Source of the DNA: Stichopus chloronotus
Lineage: Eukaryota; Echinodermata; Holothuroidea; Aspidochirotida; Stichopodidae
Assembly (NCBI GenBank): GCA_021234535.1
Contig: SFZH01000008.1
Coordinates: 21,663,091 to 21,727,090 of the forward strand
DNA: 64,000 nucleotides
Direction: 5' to 3'
Shown: one piece after another, positions 23,520 through 35,160 of the stretch
Position numbering within the stretch: the stretch's first letter is position 1
Layout of the letters: each line of letters opens with the position of its first letter
The notes under the pieces: generated by a model
What the model saw: the letters and a program-made list of their open reading frames with translations, nothing else
Told to the model about the DNA's origin: nothing
The model's database searches: none
Program-made: the position numbers and the translations under genes

Positions 23520-23542
23520 ACAAGCATTCACAGATCTCATTG

Positions 23543-25890
23543 ATTCCTTGCCGAAGGCAGAAGGAATCTATGCGATGGTGATGTCGTGTGTGTGTGTATG
23601 TATGTGCGTGTGTGACTCCTGCTTGTAAACACGATATCTCAAGAAGCATAACTCTGAGTGATCTCATACTTGGCATGTAGATTTCCCTTATTGAGTAGAT
23701 GATCCCTATTGTTTTTGGTGGAGGTCAAAGGTCATTTGGGGTCACTAGAGGTCAAAAGGTAAATACCTTGAAAATTGCTTGTAAACACGATATCTCCAGA
23801 AGCGTAACTCTGAGTGATCTCATACGTGGCATGAAGGTTACCCTTATTGAGTAGATGATCCCTATCGTTTTGGTGGAGCTCAAAGGTCATTTGGGATCAA
23901 CAGGGGTCAAATTGTGAAAACCTTGTAAACACGATATCTCAAGAAAGGAAGCTTGTAGTAATCTCATGTTTAGTATGTAGTTGTACCATGTTTTCTAGAG
24001 GAACCCTATCGTTTTCAGTGTAGGTCAAAGGTCATTTGGGGTCAACAGGGGTCAAATTGTGAAAACCATGTGAACACGATATCTCAAGAAGAGAAGCTTG
24101 AACAGATGTCATACGAAGTGTGTAGGTGTATCTTATTGAGTACAAGGGTCACCAGAGGTCAAAAGGTAAATACCTTGAAAATTGCTTGTAAACACGATAT
24201 CTCCAGAACGATAAATGTGAGAGATCTCATAGTTAGCATGTGGATTGCCCATATCAAGTAGATGATCCCTATTTTTTTTTTTGGCAGAGGTGAAAGGTCA
24301 TTTTGGGTCATGGGAGGTCAAAATGTGAAAAACGTGAATCTACAATATTTAAAGAACAGTCCTTCTAGTGAAGTTTATACTTGTAATGTAGAATCCTCTT
24401 GTTGATTTGAGAACTTCTTTTAGGACATACCAACATAGTCTCTTCTATAACCATAAAGAACAGATGAAGACAACATTAAATTTGGTATCAAAGATTATTA
24501 TTTGCAAACCTTATGCCACTGTCCTCATAAGGACATGTGAGCATGCATGAATTGAAAATTGGAATTGATTAAATATACCACGGTTATTAGCTTTATAAAA
24601 AGAACTAAATTACTGATCATTTGGATCAAATACCCTTGAGCGTGCATGAACTGTGATTGCTTAATTGAATGAATCAAATTGTAACTGACTCACCTCTGTT
24701 CAAATTAGTCACTGTTATCTGACATAATTTATCACTGTTGACTGCCAGTAGAAACCACAATGTCCAGAATAAATCATACAGTCTGTTGAGCCAGGTGCTC
24801 AATGGACTTAACCATTTACTGTATAAACAGTGTTTCTGTTTAGCCCTTAAAGGGAAATAGGGCGTTTGTTTTACAGAAAACAACCATATTTTTAAGACCA
24901 TTACTTGTGGACATAGAATGATAGATTATTCAAAATAACAAACTACAGTAGCCTTATTTTCAAGGAATAAGATTCTCACAGATCAGAAATTTAGTTTGTT
25001 GCTCAACAATAATTTGTTTACCCAAACTTTTTAAAATTCAAATGATGTATCTGTTACTCATCACATGCATAATGTTTTGAGGAGATGAAGATTTGACAGA
25101 TATTTATTGATGAGACTGAATGGTTTAACAATGGTTAAAGTGAATTTCTTTGTACGCCTTGTTGGTGTATTCTTAACGCCCTACAGTATTTCACTTTACA
25201 GTAGTTCAGGTTAGCTTTAAACAAATGACTATAGTACTGTGTATCAAATTAGGGAAACTTGTACTGTGTGTTGTGTCTTTAAGTAGACTAAAGGCAAAAT
25301 TTGCAAGTCATTCTAGATTCTGGTTTAATAGGGTTATCAGTTTTTGCTTATTTTCAAGAACCTCACAGCCATTGGGAAGGGCATGACACCAAAAAATCAA
25401 ATACGAAAGAGCAGCCACCAATAGCTGTAACTCGACAAAATAAAGTGCTATAATTTTGATTAAATGAACAAGTTTACCTTTTTATCAAGTTACTAGACAC
25501 GACAAAATATAATTTGTTCCCCTGCAGCATCATATCCCTTTGGGAGTTTTCTCATGTTTGTGTAGGTCAAAGGTTATTTGGGGTGACAAAAGGTCAAAAC
25601 CTTGTGTACATGATATTTTAATGGTGATAAATGTGACTGATCTTATACTTAGTGTGTGAATTGTTCATATTTAGCATGTTGATGGCCATATAGGGTAGGT
25701 GATCCCTATTGTTTTAAGTGGAGGTGAAAGGTCATTTTGGGTCATGAGATTTCAAAAGGTTTTGACCTTACTAAGATGGTATCTCAAGTAGGATAACTGT
25801 GTAGGATCTCATGCTTGTCATGTGGGCGATTCATGTTTGTTACAATATATATCATGAGGCAAGGAATCACTAAGCCTTTTGGCTTTCTAG
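23543..25890 (+). mobile_element. HINE/Helentron-like family A, copy 3, interrupted by other DNA
   Basis: The 5' end is GATTCCTTGCCGAAGGCAG (23542) with a GTGTGTG run; monomers follow to about 24350. Unrelated DNA containing a MITE copy (24845-25198) fills 24350-25550, and monomer sequence resumes at about 25560. The 3' end shows GCAAGGAATC (25859), a hairpin TAAGCC-TTTT-GGCTTT and CTAG (25887-25890). Whether the two halves were one element is inferred from their order and orientation only. Confidence 0.6.
24845..25198. mobile_element. MITE, second copy of the 16932 family
   Basis: It starts TTAAAGGGAAATAGGGCGTT and runs collinearly with 16932-17291 (TTACAGAAAACAACCAT, AGATTATTCAAAATAA, GTTGCTCAACAAT, CACATGCATAATGTTTTGAGG). 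The right end, AACGCCCTACAGTATTTCACTTTA, is disrupted by a small insertion. Confidence 0.7.
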
Positions 25891-26550
25891 TTTTTGACAT
25901 GAACTGTAGATGTGTCTTTTTGAGCAAAGGTAGCCAAAATTCTTTCTGTGAAGATAAAAGGTCAGTCCCCTGCTGGAAATTTTAAGATCAGGATTTTCAG
26001 GGCAGGAAAATTAGGTCCGAAATTGACACATTTCCATACTCCTTTCATGCTTTTGAGTTACAGTAAGACTAGTCAGGATTTCAGCTCCTTAATCAGGAAG
26101 TTAGATCAGCATTGAGTCTGGATGTAGTCAGGAAATTTCCTGTCTATATCTGATCAGTTTGCAATCAGAAATTGATCAAGATAGAGTATGAATTCAATCA
26201 GAAATGGGTATGAAAGTCCATTTCTGCCTTAAGTCAGATTCATTCTTATCACATTTTTAGCTATTTCATACTCTAATCAGACTAAGATTTCCAGAAGGGT
26301 CGGGGTCGAATTGTAAAAACCTTGTATACTACATCTGTGTGAAAACCTTGCAAACACTACATCTGAAGAAGAGAAATCATGACACATCACATACTTCAAC
26401 TGCAGATTCGCCGAGTAGCAATGAGCGCAAGAAACGCCTTTTGATTTTGTTAGAGGTAAAAGATCATTTAGGGCCAACATACAGTATCCTCACTTTTTTC
26501 CGATATATCATATTCAAAACATAATTAAACCACCGAAACCACCAGATTTT
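25891..26550. other. no recognised gene
   Basis: Contains many TCAG(G/A)AA phrases (25980-26200) without a clear period, and one weak monomer trace near 26300-26370 (GGGTCGAATTGTAAAAACCTTG). Confidence 0.35.
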
Positions 26551-26567
26551 CCTGTTTGCTGGTTGCC

Positions 26568-26680
26568 AATACCTACCAAGCTCTTATTGATAATCACGCC
26601 ATGATCATTAACAATTACCAAGTCGTTGATGAACATCCCACTGTTATTGCTAACATTTATCAGACTTTTATTATAATAAC
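26568..26680. repeat. 42-bp tandem repeat, three units
   Basis: Units start near 26568, 26610 and 26652. In the + frame each 14-codon unit contains N-x-Y-Q (NTYQ, NNYQ, NIYQ). The repeat is clear at codon level but diverged in DNA. The reading frame is only about 72 codons, so coding use is doubtful. Confidence 0.5.
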
Positions 26681-26994
26681 ACTACTGTTTTACACAATGC
26701 TGTTGGTAATGATGAGACATTGGTTATCTTTGTATGATTTATGCTCTCCTGCTTTGAAGTTTAAAATGCTCTGAAATGGTGTAATCTTTCTAAAATTGGG
26801 ATACTCAGATGTTATTTGAGCTGCAAACAGTTTGCTCTGAACACATGATTCAATAACTCCAAATATAAAGAAGATCCTCTGCACTTCAGACTTCATTATC
26901 TCAATGTTGTTTTGTACAGTACTGTATGTGTATTTACAGTTATGTTAATAGCTTTTGTACACACAGTCTGTAGTTGGGCAGGTTCAAGACATTC

Positions 26995-27515
26995 TATCCC
27001 AACCCTTACCAAAATGATTACTTCGCCGCGAATTTATCGTGACTTTGCCGTGAAGGGATCCCTTCACTGCAAGACTTTTCAGTACTTCACATTTCCAGTG
27101 ACTTCACCAACACTTGGTGACAGAGGGAATATTACTTCACAAGAAGGGGTCTTTCTTGCGACAAGTCGCCGCTTAGTCACAGCAAGGAAGCAATCACTTC
27201 GCGAGAAGACCCATTTGTTGCGACTGGTCCAGAACACTTCACATTAAAGAAATATTGCTTCGCAAGAAGTTTGTCTCTTGCATCTATAGTCACAAACACT
27301 TTGCTGGAAGTGTCCGCCTCTTAACAACTGACCTCCACCAACTTTCTTTCTGCATTCTTGTAATTTGATACTCCAGTGGGAGGCAGATTTGAAATTCCCA
27401 CTCTGGCTTTGTGCATGCATTTCAGTTTGATACGGACATTCGTCACAAGTAGGCATGCTAGCTGCATGAACACTTGTTCTGTGCAACTGCATACAGCACT
27501 GCAAGGAGTACAGTA
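26995..27515 (+). repeat. dispersed repeat R1, copy 1 (inverse copy at 51072-51570)
   Basis: It begins CCCTTACCAAAATG and then has many short CTTCGC/CTTCAC phrases spaced by about 25-35 bp. It shares with the inverse of 51072-51570 the phrases TTGTAATTTGATA, CCAGTGGGA, CACAAGTAGGCATGCTAGCTG and GCAACTGCATA. No coding region or terminal inverted repeat is visible. Confidence 0.75.
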
Positions 27516-28162
27516 CATATATTATTTAATAATGTGTTTTTATCCGTATAGTCGATTTTTCAGGTCTTAGGGGAAGTGGGCACACAGTAGGGATTGAGAA
27601 CTTTTTACTGATATTCTACGATAAACGTATGTCTGCCATTATTAACTTCTAGTTTTTTACAGAATCGTATTTTCAAAAGGATGCGTCACTGACTTCTTTT
27701 CACAAAAATTTGTGGGAATGACTCAGCACTTTCAGGGTAGGGGATGTAAAAACCAATATACTGTAAGGGTTACCAAAAATTGTCTTAAATAACCCTAGGA
27801 TGAAAAGGAGGTTTATACTAACCAGAAACACTTTATTACCACCACTAGATGCAATCCTACTTTAGAAATAAGAATTAAACTCAAGATAAACTATTCTAGG
27901 CATATTTTGTGTGGTGGAACAAATGTCCTGTATGTCACATGTCCCATACGTCACTGGAATTTTTTGAGGAATATTAAATTACATAATAATGACTGAATAT
28001 ATATTTTCTTGTGAAAGTTTGTCCCATGACAAATAAGTGTTTACCTTAAATTTTAATCATGATTTGACATTCCCTCTGTTTTTACTCTCAGAGAGTTTTA
28101 GTCACATTTTTTTATTTTGAAAATCACCAAATGTTTTTTCTTGTCACGTATGTGACACTGTT
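27516..28162. other. no recognised gene
   Basis: AT-rich sequence without a recognised repeat or coding motif. Confidence 0.4.
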
Positions 28163-28531
28163 CAGGGGTGTAAGTTTTCTGTATTAATATGGAATTCCGT
28201 ATTTTTTAAAAATTGGCTGATACCTCTGTATTTCCCCTGTATTCCAACCGTTTTTGCCAACTGGAAGTACGGAAACTTACCTTGAAACATTGGAGGAAGT
28301 TTTGTTGAAGTTCAAATGGAAATCACGTAAAAATAACACTGCAAACTACACGGTGTTTCTGTATCTTATTGCGTCATGTAAATTGTGTGTTTTGCACCTC
28401 ATCTCTCTCCTGACAGCCAAAATTTTCAAAGGGGAGGTGGACACCGCCTCCCCTTACATTCCACCCCCAGGACGGCGTTCACCTGTGCAACCTATTTTCA
28501 GTATTTTTTTTACCGTGCACTTACATCCCTG
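28163..28531. mobile_element. hAT-like MITE with 6-bp target duplication
   Basis: The ends CAGGGGTGTAAGT (28163) and ACTTACATCCCTG (ending 28531) are 13-bp inverse repeats with one mismatch. ACTGTT flanks both sides (28157-28162 and 28532-28537), a convincing target-site duplication. CAGGG termini suggest a hAT-like element, although hAT duplications are usually 8 bp. No transposase is encoded in the 369 bp. Confidence 0.75.
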
Positions 28532-28899
28532 ACTGTTAATTAATTAATATAAAATCCAATTAAAGGCATCGCAGAATTTTATTTGGTGGCCTTAATAATA
28601 CATTAGCTGTATCTGTTCTAACAATGAAATGAGACCCAAACAGTTTGGACCTGCCCAGTTTATCTACTGTGTAATTAAACCATGAAACAAGTTTCTTGTT
28701 TAGACTTTAGACTGTGATTGAGAATGCTTAAGAACAAGAATTTTCAAAGACATTTAAGATGTGCGATTTTTTGTGTTTGACATCAGGTGAACATGTTCTA
28801 TGTTCTAAGCATCCTGAGGGCTAATGCAGTGGTACAGTATCTCCGTTTTTAGACGTTTTAACACAAAGGAAATTGGGGTACTAGCTCATTATGTTGGGT

Positions 28900-29875
28900 T
28901 GATCTGACTTTTTCCCCAATTACATTTCCTATGGATGGTGTATAGTGGTGTGTGTACATGTTTGTCATGCCTACAGTACCTTGTGAACATGCTATCTCAA
29001 GGAAGAAGTTTGTACAGATCTGATATTTGGTATGTGGAGGTACTGTACTGTTCTTCAGTAAGTTCAAGAAGCCTGTTGTATTTATAGTGTGGGTCTAAGG
29101 TCATTTGGTTCAACAGTGATCAAATAGTGGAAGCCTTTTCAACACAGTATCTTAGGAAGTAAAACTTGTTATATTTATAGTATGTAGCGTTACCTCATTG
29201 AATACAAAGCATCTGTTGTTTTTGTTGCAGGTCAAAGGTCATTTGCAGTCAACAGGGTCAAATAGTGAAAAGTGTACTGTAAACACAACCTCTCAAGAAA
29301 GGAAGCTCAAAAGTATAGATCTAGTACAGTATTTGTTATGTGGGTGATGCCTATTAAGTACAAGAAGGCTTTGTTTCTGTTGGATGTGAAAGGATATTTG
29401 GGGTCAGCAGGGATCAAATAGTGAAAACCTTGTGTAAGCAATATCCTATGAAAGGAATCTCATCATATTTTAGTGTGTGAGTGAACCTTATTGAGTACAT
29501 AAATTGTATCATTTGTGGTGGAGATCAAAGGTCATTAGTGGCCAAAAGGGGTCATTTTGGGATCAAACTGAGAAAACCCTGCCAAGACTATGTCAAGAAG
29601 GAATCTTGTACAGATCTCATATTTCATATGTGGGTGTACCTTAGGTAGTAAAACAAGTGTATTGCTTTGATGGCAGTGAAAGTGATTTGAGGCCAACAGT
29701 GATCAGACAGTGAAAATATAATGGATTTGTAACACAGTATCTCAAGAAGAGAAGCTCTTACATACCTCATGTTCTGTATGTGGGTGTACCCTATTGAGTG
29801 CAAGAAGTCTGTAGTTTTTGGTAGAGGTAAAATGTCATTTGGGGTCAACAGGTGTCAAATAGTGAAAACATTGTG
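28900..29875 (+). repeat. diverged monomer array with family start
   Basis: A spacer reading CTGACTTTTTCCCCAATTAC precedes a short GTGTGTG run, as it does at about 11740 in family B copy 1. At least six degraded monomers follow (phrases at about 28990, 29145, 29290, 29435, 29590, 29740). AGGTCAAAGGTCA is intact at about 29230. Confidence 0.65.
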
Positions 29876-29879
29876 TTAC

Positions 29880-30138
29880 AACCACTTTTGAAATAATAAG
29901 CCCTTTGTAGTAGATCTCCACCTTTGTAATTGGTATGACCACTTTTGTAATAAAATCACCAATTTTATAGTAAATTTGCACTTTTCTAGTTTTCTTTGTC
30001 ACCAATTTTGTAGCCTTCACCGACCACTGTCTTAGTTTATCTCTTTTAACCACTTTTGTAACCATCAGTCGGAACCACTTTTGGGATCTTCTGGTTCTGA
30101 TCTTCTGGTTCTGATCTTCTGGTTCTGATCTTCTGGTT
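29880..30138. repeat. two adjacent minisatellites
   Basis: At 29880-30080 the phrase ACCACTTTTGTAA recurs with variable spacing. At 30085-30138 a clean 14-bp unit GATCTTCTGGTTCT repeats almost four times. Confidence 0.8.
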
Positions 30139-30493
30139 GTTCAAGTTATTGTAAACACAGTATTTCTTTTTATGCACCAGCAAGATATGTTGGAACTTTA
30201 ATAAGGTGTCTTTACTCCAGTCCAAAACATTATGTTTATATGGCTAAACCAGCAGTTTATGTAGTACACAGAAATGAACTAAAATACAAGTGAAGCATTG
30301 AATAAGCAGCAGCACCCCTTATAATATATGCCCACCATGCAATGACAAGCAAGGTGATTACAGTCACAACAGATTTTCATTCATAAACAACTGCCAAGCA
30401 TTTGAAAACATTTCTATTTCTATGTTTAAGAGTCACTAAAGGTACCTGTAGGACCTTAATTTGATTCTGATTCTTCCCTTTCTCTTTTTCCAG

Positions 30494-30678
30494 TTCATCG
30501 GAACAAAGAAAATGAAATTACTTTCTACACAAGGAAGCTGTCAACTGAAAGTTCCTCAATGGAGATGAATTGCTACTGCAGATGGTTTGAAAATCCTTAT
30601 ATGAACAGAACGAAAGCAAGCATATCTGAGGACGAAGTACTATACCAACTACCAAAGATAGAATGTGGTACTGTATAA
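30494..30678 (+). CDS. candidate terminal exon of an unknown gene
   Basis: A long pyrimidine tract ending TTTTTCCAG at 30485-30493 is a strong splice-acceptor candidate. Directly after it one frame is open for 60 codons and ends TAA at 30676-30678. The predicted end is hydrophilic, with KLSTESSSMEMNCYC near its start and EDEVLYQLPKIECGTV at the C-terminus, as a cytoplasmic tail might be. I recognise no domain, and no upstream exon can be identified. The open frame could be chance. Another frame is open for 66 codons just downstream (30665-30862) and is lysine-rich (for example KKAKTK). What is seen is the acceptor-like sequence and open frame; the gene is inference. Confidence 0.25.
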
Positions 30679-31559
30679 TGGAGGACACAGAAAAGAGGTA
30701 TTGGAAGGAGAGAACAAAAACCGAGGTTCATTGTACGGGAAGCATGACTTGGAGAAAATGAGAGATAAGAAAATATTAAGTAAAAACAAAGCAGCCAGCA
30801 AAAAAGCCAAGACGAAAGTGCTTTTACAAAAAGGAGAACATTCTTTGATTCAACTGATATGAATGATCAATCAGTGCATCAGTTTTTTGAAGCAGAAAAA
30901 GGATCGTGATGTACTGTATGGGCATGATTGTTGACAAAAACTTTCTGTAGTCATTAGGTGAAACATCACAGACTTTATATTTGCATAAAAGAATATGGAC
31001 ACAAAATATTTTGTTAGTCACACTCAATGAGTATGATGCTGAGAGATGTTTCATTCAAATCTACATTGTGCTTCTTTGAACAAGCCAGTGGGAAGTATAT
31101 AGCATTTCATATTCAGTCAGTCAACTCAAAACATCACTCACACCTCAATGATGTCCTCAGTTTGTACAGTAGGTCATTAGTAAATATAGCTCTATGTTTT
31201 AACCACTGCAATTCCTGATAGCAATCAAGGAGTGATGACTTGAATATTATGTTTTTTATACACCAGTGAGAGCTGCATGTTGCCTATTCATTATGTACAA
31301 TACTGTATGTAGGTGCTTATACAGAAATAACAACTGTAACTTCGCAGTATAATTACTGTTTTTAAAAAAGAGCTGTTAGATATTTCTGTAACGAGGACTA
31401 CCTTCAACATACAGCCCGTCTTTTGGTAAACCTTCATATACTTAATATCTATGATGTTAATCGGTATTACAGTATGTCGGCATTTATAATTGGTCACATC
31501 CTAGAACTCCCTCAATTTTTAGCAAGTTAAACTTTTTTAATTACAACAGAGACAATAAT

Positions 31560-32020
31560 GCATATTCTATTCGTTCCTCTAATAATTTTTTGATCCCATA
31601 CTTTAGACTCAAATCCCCACATTGCAGTATTCATTTTGTTGGTGTAAAATTCTGGAATTGTTTACCTGATAATATTAAGGAATGCCACACCTTTCCCTCA
31701 TTTAAAAAAAACATCTGAAACACCATCTGACAACAAACTACAGTATCACTGATTGCTTAGCTTTTTTTTGTCTTTTCTATTTTGTGTCGCTATTCCTTGT
31801 TGTTGCTTTGTTCTCTTTTCTTCCTTTTTCATTTTCATTCGTTTATGTTTTTCTTTTCGTTCAAAGGGGTGGGAAAGTTTTCAAGCTCTCTCGAGCTTCT
31901 TCTTGCTTCCCTCAGTCTCTTTCCTCTTTCATTTTATCTCAATTTGTACATACATATGTACATATTCACTTTGTTACTCATGTGAAAGAGATTGAAATAC
32001 ATTTGGATGAATTGAATTGA
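31560..32020 (+). pseudogene. LINE 3' end (polymerase C-terminus and 3' UTR)
   Basis: From 31572 one frame reads RSSNNFLIPYFRLKS, then VGVKFWNCLPDNIK and FPSFKKNI, and stops at 31716-31718. This is the conserved C-terminal ending of CR1/Jockey-like LINE polymerases (RT...NF..P, G..LWN.LP..I, FK..L). A pyrimidine-rich 3' region follows and ends in GAATTGAATTGA at about 32010-32020, as expected of a short-repeat LINE tail. The copy is strongly 5'-truncated. The several open frames in the pyrimidine-rich part are artefacts. Confidence 0.8.
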
Positions 32021-33000
32021 GTTTTTTACCGTTTTTATGCCAATGGCAGTACTTTCAAAGTATTTACTGTCATTTCCTTTCATTGAAAAACATACCTGGA
32101 CAGTATGCCATTCATGAACAACCTCACATGTTCCTTATCATTCATGCAGAAGGATGAGGTAGGTTCTTATTATGTCTCAAGGACAATTTGCTGCAAATGT
32201 GCAACAAAGGTGTTGGGGGACTAGCACTGATGATACAAAATGTTTCACCTCATTTCTACATGATGCATGATGGGTAAGGGGTCTAAGACTTTTTCTTGCT
32301 AAAAAGAGTTTTGAACACAAATGTGAAGATCAAATCAACATGTTTTGTGACAAAGAGTGAATTGACTCAAGTGAACTAGCAGTTCAGGTTATGAAGTAGG
32401 TGATGATGACATGCATACCATTGAGTGGGTGATGCTTTTAATATTAAATCTATGAATGCCAATGACTCATTAGAAAAGTACCTCTCTGACTTAATATAAA
32501 CTGTTGTGCAATGATGCTGGCACAGAGCCTATACTCTGTTGTAGATGTTACCTCTCATTAAAGTGCATCATCTGGTGAGGCCTTGGACTTTGTTCCTTTA
32601 CAACTTGGAACTTGTAAGAAAATCAAGTGGGTCAATATGACTCAGAGGGTTTGCTGAGCTATGAGATGTTTGAAATTGTTCTAATAGATATGTAATATGT
32701 TTAATCCCCCAAAATGTTTGTTTTGGTTATTAACAATATATGATAATTTCATAGACAGTGATAGTAATGGGTCAGCTACAGTAGCTTGGACTCTCTTCAT
32801 CCTGGTGAATGTCCCTATTAAATGTAATTCCAACTAAGTTTCAGACCCTAATTTTGACAGCAAACAGAATGCAGTTTGGTAGACATAGGTAATTCACTTC
32901 ATTTGGATGTTGACTTACAGTAACTATCTAAATAATAAAACAGATTTTAATTGTCAGCATTTTAGGTTTCAGTGAAATTGTAAACTTTATAATCAAGCAA
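32021..33000. other. no recognised gene
   Basis: AT-rich sequence with no recognised motif. Confidence 0.4.
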
Positions 33001-34170
33001 TATGTGTGCATATGTGTGTTTGTGACACCTACCTACAGCAGCATGTAAAAATATCAAAGGAGGGGAAGCTTGGTCAGATCTCTTATTCTGTGCATAGGTG
33101 TACCACTTTGAGTGCAAAAACCATACTGTTTTTTTGCAGAGGTCAAAGGTGATTTGTTGTCAACAGAGGTCACATTGTAGAAACATGTTAAACAAGTTAT
33201 GTTAAGAACAGAAGCTTGGACTAATCTTAGTTTTAGTATGTAGGTGCACCACATTGAGTGCAAAATCCCTATTGATGTTTTTGGAGGTCAAATGTCATTT
33301 AGGGGCAAATTGTTGTGTAAGTCAAAACAAGCTGATTAAAATCATGATATTTTTTATTTAAAAATATAAATAAATAAAAAATGGAAAAAATCAACAACCC
33401 TAAATTTTGAACATCTTGTAAACACGATATCTCAAGGAAGGAAACTTAGATCTCAAATGTAGTATTTACAGTAGCTGTTTCTGGTGGAGTGCAAGAATCC
33501 TATTGTTTTTGGTGGAGGTCAAAGGAGGTTTGAGGTCAACAGTGGACAAAATGTGAAAACCTTGTAAACACAGATATCTCAAGAAGCAAACCTTGGTCAA
33601 ATCTCACATTCAATAGTAAGGTGTACCACATTGAGTGTGAAATCAGTATCGATTATGGTAGAGGTCAACGGACATTTGAAGTCAGCAGGTGGAATTTTGA
33701 AGACCTTGTAAATATGTATGACAAGAAGGGAAGCATGAACAGCTCTCATATATAGTATGTAAGTGTATCTTACAGAATACAAGAACCTTGTTTTTAATGG
33801 AGGTCAAAGGAAATTTGACATCAAAATATGAAAACACTATTCCCCAACTAGAAGGGAAGCTTGGACAAGTACATCTCATGTTTGGTGTGTATGTGTTTAC
33901 TGTATGTTTTTTAGTATTATTTGGTATTACTGTTTATTTGTATGTCAATGGTCACTTGAGGTCAGCAAGCTACAATCTTGGACAAAATTCCTTGGGACAC
34001 CCCACTCCCCTTTTCAATGGGTCACAGGGTACTTTCACTCCTTTAGCGCAACATTGAAAAGGGGTGCGGGGTTTCATGTTATCCAGTGAAGAAAGATTTT
34101 GGAATGTCCTAACAATTTTGTCCAAGGTTGTAGGGTCAAATTGTGAAAACACTGCATTCACAGTGCTTCC
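33001..34170 (+). repeat. diverged monomer array with MITE insertion
   Basis: After a TGTGTGCATATGTGTG stretch, six or seven degraded monomers run through 33050-34160 (ATATCTCAAG-type phrases at about 33430 and 33575). A MITE (33973-34130) interrupts the last one between GAGGTCAGCAAGC and GGGTCAAATTGTG. Confidence 0.7.
33973..34130. mobile_element. mariner-like MITE with TA flanks
   Basis: The ends CAATCTTGGACAAAATT and the inverse of AATTTTGTCCAAGGTTG match over about 17 bp with one difference, and a second inner pair (CCCCTTTTCAATG with CATTGAAAAGGGG) extends the fold. TA lies on both sides (33971-33972, 34131-34132), as in mariner/Tc1 insertions. The element splits a monomer, so it is younger than the array. 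Confidence 0.8.
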
Positions 34171-35160
34171 TACTCACCTCATATGACCTATGCAGTACTG
34201 TAGTAACTATGGTCTAGCATCTGGCGATTGTGTGTAGGGATATCTGGATATATATCCATCCCTTATTGCCATCCTGTAGGTCTCACAGCAAAGTTTCCTG
34301 CTCTCATTTGCATCTGCCTCAATTTCTTTTTGCATTCCTTACATGATTTCTTTCATGACACATTGGACATTATGGGCAGCGTTTTCAGTCCTTAGCAGGT
34401 GTTTCACATTGATGAGGCAGACTGTGTGAACCTGTTCTTGGTGCTGCACTTCCTTGCAATTGCCAGGGAACACTTGTGCTCAGTGGGTATCCTCGACACA
34501 TGGGGACACTTTAAGGACAAGATATCACATCAGCTAGAATCTTCCATGTATGAGGTAGACCAATCCTCTTGGCTTTTCTGCTTTTTGTCCACATTTCTTG
34601 GTCTTTCTCCCAATCCCAAACTCCAAGTATCTCTCAGTCGGATAGGGGTGCCGTGATCACACTCCTTGTCCCTGTAGTTAGGAGTGTTTATAATCAATTT
34701 ACCTGGATCTTGGTCAAGTCCATATGCATTGATAAGATAAGATTTGTGATCAAATGTAGATTTGCTCAGCTAGTCCAATACCTGAATCGAGGCGTTTTTC
34801 AACCTCCTTACCCTTGGTAACAACCTCTTCGGAGGTCAATGCAAAGCTTTGCGAGGAAGCTGAACGGTTTATAGCAATTCGCGAAGTGTACAAACACGTC
34901 GCGCCTTGATAACCCGGGTGGTGCACATGCCCCATGTTCCGGGCAGACTGGCGGTCCCAGGAATAGTCGTTCTGGAACGGGAAGGTTATGCCATAACCGA
35001 TCAGGACAGGGTAGCTGCACCTGAGTGTGCCTTGGCAGGGCAGCTCCAGTGGCTGTGAGAGACGTACAGACAGGTGACAGGCACTGTCACACAATGGCTG
35101 CAGCAGCAACAAACGCTCAAAGCTTCCCTACAGATGCTGTCTGCGCAGGTGGGGGTGACT
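34171..35160. other. unassigned, perhaps upstream part of the DIRS-type element
   Basis: Base composition rises in G+C from about 34800 to 36200, matching the DIRS-like remnant that follows. Several open frames on both strands (for example 34399-34656 and, on the minus strand, 34750-35112) show no motif that I recognise. Confidence 0.3.

Noticed and set aside
31753..32020. Three overlapping open frames rich in Phe, Ser and Leu
   Set aside because: They come from a pyrimidine-rich LINE 3' region.
34750..35112. 120-codon minus-strand open frame
   Set aside because: It lies opposite the DIRS-type remnant and shares its composition; no motif is recognised.
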